Shown: positions 53,418 through 62,665 of the stretch, one piece after another
How the letters are laid out: every line of letters starts with the position of its first letter
Numbering within the stretch: position 1 is the stretch's first letter
Assembly: GCF_000718005.1 (NCBI RefSeq)
Contig: NZ_JODV01000007.1
Reading direction: 5' to 3' (one strand)
Length of the DNA: 64,000 bases
DNA from: Actinoalloteichus_B caeruleus
GTDB lineage: Bacteria > Actinomycetota > Actinomycetes > Mycobacteriales > Pseudonocardiaceae
Notes under the pieces: model-generated
Databases searched by the model: none
What the model was told of the DNA's origin: nothing
What the model saw: only the letters and a program-made list of their open reading frames with translations
Position numbers and translations under genes: made by a program

Positions 53418-54701
53418 TCAGCTCGTCCGGCTGACCGCCTGCGGGAAACCGTCCGCCACGGTCGCCGCGAGTTCGAGCAGCCCCAGCCGGGTGTCCGGCC
53501 CGAGCCGGTCCAGTTCGATCTCCGCCCCCTCCTCCAGGTGACCGTCGAACGGGATCCGGCAGACGGCCCGGCAGCGGGATTCGAAGTGTTGCGTCAACTT
53601 GTCCAGGTCCACCTTGCCCGAGCTCGGCCGGACCGAGTTGATGACGGCGATGGAGCGCGAGACCAGGTTGCGGTAGCCGTGCGCGTCCAGCCAGTCGAGG
53701 GTCGCTGACGCGCTCCTGGCCCCGTCGATGGAACCGGACGACACGATGACCAGGGAGTCGGCGACGTCGAGCACGCCCCGCATCGCCGAGTGCATCAGCC
53801 CCGTCCCGCAGTCGGTCAGGACCACGTTGTAGAAGAGCTCCAGCAGGTCCACGGTGCGTCGGTAGTCGTCCTCGCTGAACGCCTCCGACACGGCCGGGTC
53901 CTGTTCACTCGCCAGCACCTCCAACCGGCTCGGGCCCTGCGAGGTGTACGCGCGGACGTCGCTGTACTTCCGGATCCGTTCGGCGTCCCGGAGGAGGTGG
54001 CGCACGGTGGCCGTCGTCTCCAGCGGGATCTTCTGGCTCAGGGTGCCCCGGTCGGGGTTGGCGTCCACCGCGATCACGCGGTCCCCCCGGAGGGAGGAGA
54101 AGGTGGACCCGAGCGTCGCGGTCGTGGTCGTCTTCCCGACGCCACCCTTCAGGCTGAGCATGGCGATCTTGTAGCAACCCTGGAGTGGCTGGTTGATCCG
54201 GGCGATCAGTTCCCGCCGCCGTCGGTCGTCCGTGCTCTCGCCGAGGTTGATGGTCTGCCCGCTGAGCCGGTAGACGGCTCGCCGCCACCCGGACTGGGGC
54301 GGGCGCTTGGCCTGCCGCAGCAGCCGTGAGGAGGCGAGGTCCCGCTGCTGGCCCCCGGCCGGCGGAGCGGCCGGCTGCTGACCGTGCTGGGGGTTGGAGT
54401 AACCGTAGGGCGGCTGCCCCGCCGCTCCCCCGTCCTGCGTCTGGTGCGGTCCGGACACCGCGGGGTCGACCTGGTACGGACCCGAACGCGACGGATCGAC
54501 CTGGTACGGACCCGAACGCGACGGATCGACCTGGTACGGACCCGAACGCGACGGGTCAACCTGGTACGGACCCGAACGCGACGGATCGACCTTCTGTTCC
54601 ACGTAGTAGGGCCCGCTGGCGGAACCGTCCCCGCCGGGGTGTCCACCGGCCGCCTGCCAGTTCGGCTCCGAGCGCGATTCCGGCTCGTACTGTCCGGTCA
54701 C
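53418..54701 (-). CDS. MinD/ParA-like ATPase with an N-terminal tandem repeat
   Basis: The C-terminal 260 residues are a MinD/ParA-type ATPase with the deviant Walker A motif KGGVGKTTTT near residue 185, VIAVDANPDRGTLSQ and the later NSVRP. The N-terminal 165 residues are low-complexity, rich in Gln/Gly/Pro, and include the repeat VDPSRSGPYQ four times, encoded by 30-base DNA repeats. GTG at 54701 is the start. Its form recalls EspI/MinD-like proteins of mycobacteria; position beside ccsB matches, from memory, Rv0530. Confidence 0.82.
   Translation of the reverse strand: MTGQYEPESRSEPNWQAAGGHPGGDGSASGPYYVEQKVDPSRSGPYQVDPSRSGPYQVDPSRSGPYQVDPSRSGPYQVDPAVSGPHQTQDGGAAGQPPYGYSNPQHGQQPAAPPAGGQQRDLASSRLLRQAKRPPQSGWRRAVYRLSGQTINLGESTDDRRRRELIARINQPLQGCYKIAMLSLKGGVGKTTTTATLGSTFSSLRGDRVIAVDANPDRGTLSQKIPLETTATVRHLLRDAERIRKYSDVRAYTSQGPSRLEVLASEQDPAVSEAFSEDDYRRTVDLLELFYNVVLTDCGTGLMHSAMRGVLDVADSLVIVSSGSIDGARSASATLDWLDAHGYRNLVSRSIAVINSVRPSSGKVDLDKLTQHFESRCRAVCRIPFDGHLEEGAEIELDRLGPDTRLGLLELAATVADGFPQAVSRTS
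54471..54590. repeat. Four 30-base tandem repeats inside the MinD-like gene
   Basis: Four copies of a 30-base unit lie head to tail (54471, 54501, 54531, 54561). They are nearly identical; the third copy differs at two bases in its last eight. They encode the decapeptide repeat VDPSRSGPYQ. Such near-perfect copies suggest recent expansion by slippage and probably vary in number between strains. Confidence 0.9.
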
Positions 54702-54826
54702 CGTTCGTCCTTCCACACGAGCGAACGGATCGAGCCTTCCCCGACCCGCCTCCGACGGTAACGCCAGTCGTTTCCCGTGCTTGTGGGGGGTTCGCGTTCC
54801 GTCCGCCAGACCAGCGCCACCGCCGA

Positions 54827-55816
54827 TCAACCGACTCCAGCATAGGAATGCAGGCCCGCCACAACCAGGTTCACGAAGAAGAGGTTGAAGACGACGGTGG
54901 CGAAACCGATCACGTTGATCCAGGCGGCGGGCACCCCGCGCCAGCCGGTGGTGGCCCGCGCGTGCAGGTAACCCGCGTAGACCACCCAGGAGATGAAGGC
55001 CACCGTCTCCTTGGGGTCCCACCCCCAGAACCGGCCCCAGGCCGCCTCGGCCCAGATGGCCCCGCAGATGATGCCGAAGGTCAGGATCGGGAACGCGAAG
55101 ACGGCGGTGCGGTACGCGAGCCGGTCCAGCGCCACGAGGTCCGGCAGTTTCGCGCCGAGGTTGCGGAACCGCTCCGGCCGCCGCTCGTGCGCGGACTTGA
55201 TCAGGTACGCCACGGCACCCATGCCGGAGACCAGCAGGATTCCACTGCCGACGATGGCCGCGGAGACGTGGATGATGATCCAGTAGGAACGCAGCGAGGG
55301 CACGAGCGGCGCGGCCTCGGCGTACAGGAAGGTTCCAGCGACGAAGTAGAGGATGACCACCGGGAGCAGCACGAAGACCGCGATCTCCCGGACCGGGTGA
55401 CGCCGCAGCACCACCAGCCAGGCGACGACCGCGGCCAGGCACAGGGCCGCGATGTACTCGTACATGTTGCCCCACGGGATGCGGCTGGTCGCCAGACCCC
55501 GCAGCACCAGGGACGCCAGTTGGAGGACGGCGGCCAGCACGGTCAGGGCCACGCCCATCCGGCCAAGCCGAGCCGCCAGCGGACGTCGGTCGCGGACCCC
55601 GGGACCGACCGCCCCGCCCGGCGAGTCCTCCTCCGGCCGGTCCAGCGTGGCCACCCCGCCCGCGGCGACCCCGGCGGCCGGTGTCGCCGCGCGCTGCTTC
55701 GGCTTGCGGGTGAAACCGTACTCCGCGGCGTGCAGCAGCAGTCCGAGCATGAACACGGCCAACGCGGCGGCGTAGCAGAGATCGCTGTAGACCGACAGCG
55801 TCTCGTTGACAGGCAT
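54827..55816 (-). CDS. ccsB: Cytochrome c biogenesis protein CcsB (ResC)
   Basis: CcsB/ResC moves heme across the membrane and, with ResB, attaches it to apocytochrome c (System II). The 329 residues hold about eight membrane segments and the tryptophan-rich signature WGRFWGWDPKETVAFISW, with conserved histidines in IIHVSAAIVG and YLHARATTGW. The loop after the first helices (residues about 40-85) is polar and expanded. ATG at 55816 shares a base with the resB stop. Confidence 0.93.
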   Translation of the reverse strand: MPVNETLSVYSDLCYAAALAVFMLGLLLHAAEYGFTRKPKQRAATPAAGVAAGGVATLDRPEEDSPGGAVGPGVRDRRPLAARLGRMGVALTVLAAVLQLASLVLRGLATSRIPWGNMYEYIAALCLAAVVAWLVVLRRHPVREIAVFVLLPVVILYFVAGTFLYAEAAPLVPSLRSYWIIIHVSAAIVGSGILLVSGMGAVAYLIKSAHERRPERFRNLGAKLPDLVALDRLAYRTAVFAFPILTFGIICGAIWAEAAWGRFWGWDPKETVAFISWVVYAGYLHARATTGWRGVPAAWINVIGFATVVFNLFFVNLVVAGLHSYAGVG

Positions 55817-57474
55817 CAGGTGTCCTTCCCGTGCGCCCGGGCCGAGGCGGGCTCCGGGTCAGCCGGCGGTTCCGAACGGCCGGCGGGCTCCAGCTCGGCG
55901 GCGAGCCGGGTGAACTCCTCGCCGTAACCGGCCTGGTCAGTCCGTGCCAGACCACCGATGCGCACCACGGTACGACCACCGGGGTCATCCGGATCGGCAG
56001 GGGTGGCGCGCACCCAGACCCGGCGCCGTTTGATCCCCAACGACAGGCTCAGCCCCAGCAGTACCGCGATGCTGGCGACCAGGACCCAGATCTGCGCCGG
56101 GTCGTGGGAGACCTGGAGCGAGACCCAGTCGTCGACCCCGTCGAAGCGGATCACGGTGCCGTCGTCCAGCTCCAGTTCCTCACCGACCGACAGGTTCTCC
56201 CTGGCGGCCCGTTCGAGGAGGCCGGCGTCCACCATCTCCTGGTCGATCTCGAAGATCGACTGCCCTCGGCCGGAGTCGTTGCCCAGGTTCCCGCGCAACA
56301 CGTCCACGGCGACGGCCGGCTCGTTGAGCGCGGGGAACCGGGAGGTCAGCAGGGTTCCGTCGTAGGCGGGGGTGGGCGCGAGCAGGCCGGTGATGGCCAG
56401 CTGGCCGCGGTGGCGTTCCTCCTCGTCCGGTGTCCCCGGCGGATCGAACTTGGTCGCCCCCTCGGAGAGCATGGTCTGGAGTTCCACCGGCCGCCACTGC
56501 GTGTTCTTCACCCGTTCCTCCCCGTTGGGGAAGGTGACGGTGAAACGGGGCGCGTAACCGTGCCCCAGCAGGTACACGCGGTCCGTGCCGGTGCGCAGCG
56601 GGTGGTTCACCTGGAGCTCGTGCTCACTCCACTCGCCGGTCTCCAGGGCGTCGCCCACCTGGTAGGACAGGTCGGCGTGGTACTGGAGGGCCTGCCCGGT
56701 GGGCAGGTGCTCGGCGCGGAACCCGTCGACGCGGACGCAGAACGGGTTCAGGTTGGTGCCGTCGACGCTGATCCCGGCGTTGAAGGAGTCGTAGTTGTAG
56801 ATGCCCGAGTTGCAGAACTCCTGGCCGTCGGCTCGGACGATGGTCTGGCCCTCGTACCCGAACAGCTCGCCCAGGGCGAAGGCGACCAACAGGCCCAGCA
56901 TCGCGGTGTGGAAGACCAGGTTCCCCGCCTCGCGGAGGTAACCGCGTTCGGCGCTGAGGGTTCGGACGCCCTGGTCCTCCTCGCGTTCGGCGACCCGCCA
57001 CCCCCTGAGCACGGTCCGGGCGTGCGCGACCGCCTCCTCGGGCGACACGTCGGTCTCCACGCGGTGGTGGTGCGGCAGCCGGTCGAGGTTCCTCGGCGTC
57101 AACACCGGCCTGGCGCGCAGCTGCCGGACGAACTCCGCGCACCTCGGCACCACGCACCCGACGAGGGAGGTGAACAGCAGGACGTAGATCGCGGCGAACC
57201 ACACGCTGCCGAAGACGTCGAACATCGACAGCCGGTCGAGGAGGGGGGCCAGACGCGGGTTGTCGTTGTAGTAGTCGACGACGAGTTCCGGGGCCACCGA
57301 CCGCTGGGGGAGCAGCGCGCCGGGCACCGACGCCAGCGCCAGCAGGAACAGCAGCACCAGCGCGGTCCGCATGGTCGTCAGACCACGCCAGTAGTTCCGG
57401 AGGGTCGCCAGCACCACCCGGTGCGGCGCGCGTCCCGGCCTGGTCTCCTCCCGGGCCTTCGACTCCTCGGCCAT
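55816..57474 (-). CDS. resB: Cytochrome c biogenesis protein ResB
   Basis: ResB with CcsB forms the System II cytochrome c heme lyase. The 552 residues begin with NYWRGLTTMRTALVLLFLLALASVPGALLPQ, followed by two further membrane segments, a large external domain (about 250-470) and a final membrane helix. VVDYYNDNPRLAPLLDRLSMFDVF is a family hallmark. ATG at 57474 shares one base with the ccdA stop. Confidence 0.93.
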   Translation of the reverse strand: MAEESKAREETRPGRAPHRVVLATLRNYWRGLTTMRTALVLLFLLALASVPGALLPQRSVAPELVVDYYNDNPRLAPLLDRLSMFDVFGSVWFAAIYVLLFTSLVGCVVPRCAEFVRQLRARPVLTPRNLDRLPHHHRVETDVSPEEAVAHARTVLRGWRVAEREEDQGVRTLSAERGYLREAGNLVFHTAMLGLLVAFALGELFGYEGQTIVRADGQEFCNSGIYNYDSFNAGISVDGTNLNPFCVRVDGFRAEHLPTGQALQYHADLSYQVGDALETGEWSEHELQVNHPLRTGTDRVYLLGHGYAPRFTVTFPNGEERVKNTQWRPVELQTMLSEGATKFDPPGTPDEEERHRGQLAITGLLAPTPAYDGTLLTSRFPALNEPAVAVDVLRGNLGNDSGRGQSIFEIDQEMVDAGLLERAARENLSVGEELELDDGTVIRFDGVDDWVSLQVSHDPAQIWVLVASIAVLLGLSLSLGIKRRRVWVRATPADPDDPGGRTVVRIGGLARTDQAGYGEEFTRLAAELEPAGRSEPPADPEPASARAHGKDT

Positions 57475-58355
57475 CAGAGCGGCAACTCGAAGCCGCTGAT
57501 CGGACCACGCAGCACGCCGATGAGCCAGTTCCAGGTACCGGTCACGAGCAGAACCCCCACCACGATCATCATCACGCCACCCGCCAGCTGGATCCTCCTC
57601 GTGTTCCGCCGCAGCCAACCGGCGCTGCGCACCGCCCAGCCCGCGCCGACCGCGAGGAGCACGAACGGCAGACCCAGACCGAGGCAGTACGCGGCGACGA
57701 GGGTGACCCCCCTGGTCAGGACCCCGCCGTCGCCCTGGGTGGCGATGGCGAAGGACAGCACCCCGGTCAGGGTCGGGCCGAGGCAGGGTGTCCAGCCCAG
57801 CGCGAACACCCCACCGAGGAGTGGGGCGCCGAGGAGACCGTCCCGGCGGACCCGGTGGAACCGGAGATCACGTTGCAGGGCGGGCACCAAGCCGAGGAAG
57901 ACCAGTCCCATCGCGATGGTGATCACGCCGCCCACCCGCTGGAGCACGACCTCGTTGGCCGTGATCGTCTCGGAGAGGCCGAGGAGGCTCACCGTCGCGA
58001 GCATGAACACGACCGTGAAACCCAGGACGAAGAGCAGCGCCGCGCCGGCGACCCGCCACCGACCCGCACCCGCTTGCTGGCGCGCGTCCCGCGCCGTCGC
58101 CGGCCCCTCGACCGGCTCGACCGAGGACGTCGAGGTCTGGGACGTCGAGGGCGACGCGCCGGCGGGAACCGGTTTCCCCGCCCGGTCGGGGACCTCGTCG
58201 GGTGCGGACGCGCCGACCAACCCCGCGAGGTAGGCGAGGTAGCCGGGAACCAGCGGGATCACGCACGGCGACGCGAAGCTCACGACGCCGGCCAGCGCCG
58301 AGAGGCCCATCGCCAACAGCAGCGGGCCGCTGATCACGAACTCGGTGGGGTCCAC
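57474..58355 (-). CDS. ccdA: Thiol-disulfide carrier CcdA
   Basis: CcdA carries electrons across the membrane to keep apocytochrome cysteines reduced. Six membrane segments are visible with both catalytic cysteines, in FASPCVIPLVPGYLAYLAG and GWTPCLGPTLTGVL. A 60-residue disordered loop follows the first helices (about residues 50-100), unusual in length. The GTG at 58355 is the most likely start; a TTG at 58361 is possible. It is the second gene of the System II operon. Confidence 0.9.
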   Translation of the reverse strand: MDPTEFVISGPLLLAMGLSALAGVVSFASPCVIPLVPGYLAYLAGLVGASAPDEVPDRAGKPVPAGASPSTSQTSTSSVEPVEGPATARDARQQAGAGRWRVAGAALLFVLGFTVVFMLATVSLLGLSETITANEVVLQRVGGVITIAMGLVFLGLVPALQRDLRFHRVRRDGLLGAPLLGGVFALGWTPCLGPTLTGVLSFAIATQGDGGVLTRGVTLVAAYCLGLGLPFVLLAVGAGWAVRSAGWLRRNTRRIQLAGGVMMIVVGVLLVTGTWNWLIGVLRGPISGFELPL

Positions 58356-58431
58356 GCTCAACGAGAGTAAGTAGTACGAAACGGATACGGCGCCGGGGGT
58401 CGTCCACGCGTGGCGCGGCCCACTCCTCCGC

Positions 58432-59148
58432 TCACCGGCCACCCACCTCCCCGGCGTCCCCGGCGGAGGTGCCGTCGGTCTCCTCGCCCCGGTCGTCGGC
58501 CCCCGGGGCCGCCGCGTCGCCACCGCCCTCGGCGAGCAGGTCCTCGACGGCGGGCATCAGCTCCTCCTCGTGGACCTGAGCGAGGAACACGGCCGCCACC
58601 CGCTGCTCCCTGTCGATCAACAGGGTGGAGGGCACGGCGTTGCGCGGGTAGCCGCGCAGCCCGAGCAGCGACCGGCCGGAGGGGTCGTAGATGCTCGGGT
58701 AGGTCAGCCCGAGGTTCTCCATGAAGTCGATCGGCGCGCTGCGAGGGTTGTCCCGCACGCTGATCCCCAGGAACTGGACGTCCGCGTCCGCGGTCGCCTC
58801 GGACATGCGCTGGAGCTCGGGGGCCTCCTCCCGGCACGGCGTGCACCAGGAACCCCAGATGTTGACGACGACGACGTCACCGGCGTAGTCGGCGACGCTG
58901 ATGCGGCTGTCCTCGTCGAACAGGTCCTCACCCGAGATGTCCGGTACGGGCTGCCGTTCCGCCGCCTCGTAGTGGAGGCGGGTCTGGCCGCCGGGCGCGA
59001 TGAACTGGAAGTCCCCCTCCACCTGGTCGGTGCCGGCGCAGGCGCCGACCAGCAGGCCGGTGGCCACCACCAGGGCCGCGAGGGGACGGCGTCGCCGTCG
59101 ACTCCGTGTCCCGCCGACGCCGCGGTCGGCCTCTTCGGTACCGCTCAT
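58432..59148 (-). CDS. TlpA/ResA-like thiol-disulfide lipoprotein
   Basis: This 238-residue lipoprotein reduces apocytochrome c outside the membrane. The lipobox LVGAC places the lipid-bearing cysteine at 37. The thioredoxin fold follows with WCTPC (Cys102, Cys105), and PSTLLIDREQRV is the cis-proline region. A polar Asp/Gly-rich tail ends it. ATG at 59148 has ggaaggtg in place; GTG one codon upstream is possible. It heads the System II operon with ccdA, resB and ccsB. Confidence 0.93.
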   Translation of the reverse strand: MSGTEEADRGVGGTRSRRRRRPLAALVVATGLLVGACAGTDQVEGDFQFIAPGGQTRLHYEAAERQPVPDISGEDLFDEDSRISVADYAGDVVVVNIWGSWCTPCREEAPELQRMSEATADADVQFLGISVRDNPRSAPIDFMENLGLTYPSIYDPSGRSLLGLRGYPRNAVPSTLLIDREQRVAAVFLAQVHEEELMPAVEDLLAEGGGDAAAPGADDRGEETDGTSAGDAGEVGGR

Positions 59149-59273
59149 CACACACCTTCCCGCTGGGGTCCGTCGCCGTCACCGGACATCGCCCGTCCGC
59201 CGGGGTGGCGGTGCCCCGGCGCCAGCCTGCCACCGCCGAGGCGGCACCTCGGAACCGGGCCGGCGGCCGCCGC

Positions 59274-59906
59274 TCAGGCTCCCGTCACCCGTGCGTCGGT
59301 GCTGCCGACGGGCTCGAAGTAGGAGATCCGAACCAGCTGCTCGTCGTCGAAGACCAGGCTGGTCAGGGAGGCGAGTGAGCACTGCCGCCGCCGGGGGTCG
59401 TGCCACATCCGCCGTCCTTCGAGGAACAGCCTGATGGTCCAGATCGGCAGCTGGTGCGAGACGCACACCGCCTCGTGGCCCTCCGCGGCGGCCCGCGCCC
59501 GATGGACGGCTCCGAGCATGCGGTGCGCGATCCGCAGGTAGGGCTCGCCCCAGGAGGGGCGGAACGGGTTCCGCAGCTTGGACCAGTGTTTGGGGGACCG
59601 CAGCGCGCCGTCCCCCACCGACACCCGGAGCCCCTCGAAGAGGTTGCCGGCCTCGATGAGGCGCTCGTCGGTGGCCAGTTCCACGCCGTGGGTGGCCACC
59701 AGCGGCTGCGCGGTCTGCTGGGCCCGCTCCAGCGGCGAGGCCACCACGTGCACGAGGTCCCGGTCGGCCAGGAACGCCGCGACCTCCTTGGCCTGCTGTT
59801 CCCCGGTCGCGGAGAGGTGGAAGTTCGGCAGGCGGCCGTACAGCACGCCGCTCGGGTTGTGCACTTCGCCGTGGCGGAGCAGGTGCACGGTCGTCCGGGT
59901 CGTCAT
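59274..59906 (-). CDS. Histidine phosphatase family protein
   Basis: This 210-residue protein belongs to the phosphoglycerate mutase-like branch. The catalytic motif LLRHGEVHNPSG holds the histidine that takes up phosphate, with VASPLERAQQTA and the second histidine in CVSHQLPIW. ATG at 59906 overlaps the hemL stop (ATGA), so the two are coupled; a phosphatase in this position next to hemL is common in actinobacteria, though its substrate is unknown. Confidence 0.88.
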   Translation of the reverse strand: MTTRTTVHLLRHGEVHNPSGVLYGRLPNFHLSATGEQQAKEVAAFLADRDLVHVVASPLERAQQTAQPLVATHGVELATDERLIEAGNLFEGLRVSVGDGALRSPKHWSKLRNPFRPSWGEPYLRIAHRMLGAVHRARAAAEGHEAVCVSHQLPIWTIRLFLEGRRMWHDPRRRQCSLASLTSLVFDDEQLVRISYFEPVGSTDARVTGA

Positions 59907-61267
59907 CTCGTCCCCTCTCGGCTCGCCGCCGCGGCGGCCTCGGCGGCCGGCGGCAGCGCCGCCGCGATCGCCTCGAACGCGTCGTCGTCCAGCGCGGCCG
60001 ACACGAACCAGGCCTCGAAGGCGCTGGGCGGCGCGTACACGCCACGCTCCAGCAGCGCGTGGAAGAACGCGGGGAAGCGCCAGGTGTCGGCCCGTTGGGC
60101 CGCGGCGTAGTCGTGGACCTCGTCCTCGCTGAAGAAGACGCTGAGCAGGTTACCGGCGTAGGCGACGTGGTGTGGCACGCCGGCCGAGGTCAGGGCGTCA
60201 CCGAGCAGGCCACCGAGCCGACGGGCGTTCTCGTCGAGCCGGGCGTACACGGTGTCGTCGGCGGCGCGCAACGTCGCCAGACCCGCCGCCACGGCCACGG
60301 GGTTCCCGGAGAGCGTGCCGGCCTGGTAGACGGGGCCGGCCGGAGCGAGCCGGGCCATCACCTCGGCCCGGCCGCCGAACGCGGCCGCCGGGAGCCCACC
60401 GGACATCACCTTGCCGAAGGTGTAGAGGTCGCCGGCGACCCCGTCGAGGCCGTACCACCCGGACCGGGACACCCGGAACCCGGTCATGACCTCGTCCATC
60501 ACGAGCAGGGCGCCGTGCCGGTCGCACAGTTCCCGGAGACCGGCGTTGAAGCCGGGCACGGGCGCGACGGCACCCATGTTGCCGGCCGCGGCCTCGGTGA
60601 TCACGCAGGCGATGTCGGCGCCGTGGCGGTCGAAGGCCTCCCGCACGGCGGCGAGGTCGTTGTAGGGCAGGACGAGGGTGTCCTCGGCCTGGGCGCCGGT
60701 GACGCCCGGAGTGGTGGGCAGTCCCAGCGTCGCGACCCCGGAGCCGGCGCTGGCCAGCAGGGCGTCGACGTGCCCGTGGTAGCAGCCGGCGAACTTCACG
60801 ACCTTGCGCCGCCCGGTGTGGCCCCTGGCGAGCCGCACGGCGCTCATGGTGGCCTCGGTGCCGGAGTTGACCAGTCGCAGCTGGGCGACCGGGGGCACGC
60901 GGTCGATGATCTCCTGGGCGAGCTCCACCTCACCGGTGGTGGGCGTGCCGAAGGACAGCCCGTTCGTGGCCGCCGACCGAACCGCCTCCACGACGGCGGG
61001 ATGGGCGTGCCCGAGGATCATCGGCCCCCACGAGGACACGAGGTCCACGTACCGGTTCCCGTCGACATCCCACAGGTGCGGGCCGGCGCCGCGCACCATC
61101 ACCCTCGGGGTGCCCCCGACGGAGTGGAACGCCCGCACCGGGCTGTTCACCCCGCCCGGGGTGAGCGCGCTGGCCCGTTCGAACCACTCCCTCGACCGCT
61201 CGACGGATCGGCCAGCCGATCCGATGCCGTGTCCTTCCGCACCCGTTGGTTCCCGCTGCTCGCTCAC
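59903..61267 (-). CDS. hemL: Glutamate-1-semialdehyde 2,1-aminomutase
   Basis: HemL makes 5-aminolevulinate for heme and other tetrapyrroles. The 454 residues include FERASALTPGGVNSPVRAF, NSGTEATMSAVRLARGHTGR, FAGCYHGHVD and the PLP-binding lysine in FGKVMSGGLPAAAFGG at residue 286. The GTG at 61267 is the start. Together with hemB at the right edge, this marks a heme-synthesis region feeding the neighbouring cytochrome c genes. Confidence 0.96.
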   Translation of the reverse strand: MSEQREPTGAEGHGIGSAGRSVERSREWFERASALTPGGVNSPVRAFHSVGGTPRVMVRGAGPHLWDVDGNRYVDLVSSWGPMILGHAHPAVVEAVRSAATNGLSFGTPTTGEVELAQEIIDRVPPVAQLRLVNSGTEATMSAVRLARGHTGRRKVVKFAGCYHGHVDALLASAGSGVATLGLPTTPGVTGAQAEDTLVLPYNDLAAVREAFDRHGADIACVITEAAAGNMGAVAPVPGFNAGLRELCDRHGALLVMDEVMTGFRVSRSGWYGLDGVAGDLYTFGKVMSGGLPAAAFGGRAEVMARLAPAGPVYQAGTLSGNPVAVAAGLATLRAADDTVYARLDENARRLGGLLGDALTSAGVPHHVAYAGNLLSVFFSEDEVHDYAAAQRADTWRFPAFFHALLERGVYAPPSAFEAWFVSAALDDDAFEAIAAALPPAAEAAAAASREGTR

Positions 61268-61330
61268 GGGACCAGTCTCGCAAGGACCTCTCGGCGGCCG
61301 GGGTCCGAGGTGGGGGTGGAGTCGCGCACC

Positions 61331-61747
61331 TCACCGCGGCGGCGGCTCTGGGCCGGCCTCCACATCCGGGGCCGGCCCCTTCCCGGCCCGGCTGGCCAGC
61401 ACCAACTGGCGGGCGGCGTCGAGCAGCAGCAGGGCACCGAGGGTGCCGCAACCGACGGCCCCGGCCAACCAGTTCCCCAGGTGCCGGTGGGAGACGTGTT
61501 CGACCTGGCCGTCGGTCGCGACGTAGTCGAGGACGACCACCCCGCGCTGCCACATCCACGCGGTCAGCGCGCCGGCGCCCAGTGCCAGCAGCAGCTCAAG
61601 GCCGCCGATGACGGCGCGGAGCGGGCTGTGGAGCCGTGGCACGGCCTCCTCCGGTGTGACGGGGACGCCACCGTCGGCCGAGGCCCCGTCCCGCCGGTCG
61701 GGGAGCTCGCCAGTCTCGGTTGCCTTCACGGAACGTGAGTCTTCCAC
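61331..61747 (-). CDS. Membrane protein of unknown function
   Basis: This 138-residue protein has a polar N-terminus and two membrane segments (AVIGGLELLLALGAGALTAWMW and LAGAVGCGTLGALLLLDAARQLVLA). The loop between them (VVLDYVATDGQVEHVSHRHLG) is external. GTG at 61747 or 61729 may be the start; the second has a weak ribosome site. No known family. It is upstream of hemL on the same strand. Confidence 0.6.
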   Translation of the reverse strand: MEDSRSVKATETGELPDRRDGASADGGVPVTPEEAVPRLHSPLRAVIGGLELLLALGAGALTAWMWQRGVVVLDYVATDGQVEHVSHRHLGNWLAGAVGCGTLGALLLLDAARQLVLASRAGKGPAPDVEAGPEPPPR

Positions 61748-61813
61748 GCGAGAGCCGTCGGGTTCACCGGCACCGACCGCCGCCGGGCCGCCCGTTCGGG
61801 GTCCCCGAGGCGG

Positions 61814-62518
61814 TCAGGACTGCCGGAAGTACCGGTTGGAGTCGGCGAGGTACATCATCACGAGACCTCCGATGACCAGCAGGGGCTGCGCGATCGCGAG
61901 GAGGCCCAGCAGGATCCCGGGGCCACCGACCTCGAAGTTCGCGGCGAGGCTGCCGAGGTCGCTCAGGGTGCCCAGGATCGAGAGGGCTCCCAGCACGGTC
62001 AGCAGGATCCTGGCCCAGTTGCGCCCGGCCCGCATCTTGAAGACGAAGAGGATCATGAGGCCGGCCAGGATCGCGCTGATCGTCGCCGCCACCATCGCGG
62101 CGGACCGCGCGAGGCTGGTGACGCTCTCGCCGAGCTCCGCGCTGACGCCCGAGGCCGCCACCTCACGCGCGACGACGGTGTCCAGCAGCACGATCATGGC
62201 GACGGTGGCGAGGATGCCGAGCACCGCGTTGCCCATCCACAGGAAGAACGCGGTGTTCACGGAGGCTGGCCGTTGCCCGGCGCGCTGCTCGGGGTCGGAC
62301 AGCGGGGGCGGAGCCATGCCGAACCCCGCCGGCGGCATGCCGCCACCGAACTGGCCTGGTGCCTGGCCGTAGCCGGGAGCGGCGGGGAACTGGGGCTGCC
62401 CGTACCCGGGCGGCGGAGTACCGCCGCCGGACGCGCCGGGCGGCGGCCCCCAGCCGGGTGGCGGAGTGTTGGCGGGATGCGGTGAGCCCTGCTGGTAGGG
62501 GCCCTGAGGGTTGGTCAC
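61814..62518 (-). CDS. Membrane protein with Pro/Gly-rich N-terminus, paralogue of the next gene
   Basis: The 234 residues begin with about 85 Pro/Gly/Gln-rich disordered residues. A four-helix membrane region follows that ends MMYLADSNRYFRQS. FVFKMRAGRNWARILLTVLGAL matches FAFKMRDGRNWARAALTVLAVL in the protein at 62666-63205, and both end in a SNxYF motif, so the two are tandem paralogues. The GTG at 62518 gives a clean start. Function unknown. Confidence 0.68.
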   Translation of the reverse strand: MTNPQGPYQQGSPHPANTPPPGWGPPPGASGGGTPPPGYGQPQFPAAPGYGQAPGQFGGGMPPAGFGMAPPPLSDPEQRAGQRPASVNTAFFLWMGNAVLGILATVAMIVLLDTVVAREVAASGVSAELGESVTSLARSAAMVAATISAILAGLMILFVFKMRAGRNWARILLTVLGALSILGTLSDLGSLAANFEVGGPGILLGLLAIAQPLLVIGGLVMMYLADSNRYFRQS

Positions 62519-62626
62519 CCGGCGACGGTAGAAGCCGGCCACCCGGGTGTCCACCGAACTGGGGATATTCGTTGTCGAAGACCCGAGGAACGGCACCTCG
62601 GCGGCGCGGGAACCGGCGGGGGACCT

Positions 62627-62660
62627 GGCCGAGGGCGCACCTGAAGTCGCGCCCTCGGCC
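62627..62660 (-). terminator. Hairpin terminator, 12-base arms
   Basis: The arms ggccgagggcgc (62627-62638) and gcgccctcggcc (62649-62660) are perfect complements around a 10-base loop. The stem ends six bases behind the stop of the gene at 62666-63205 (minus strand), so it closes that transcript before its downstream paralogue. Confidence 0.65.
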
Positions 62661-62665
62661 TCGGG

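Noticed and set aside
54471..54590. CRISPR-like array
   Set aside because: The 30-base units are adjacent with no spacers and lie in frame inside a protein-coding gene.
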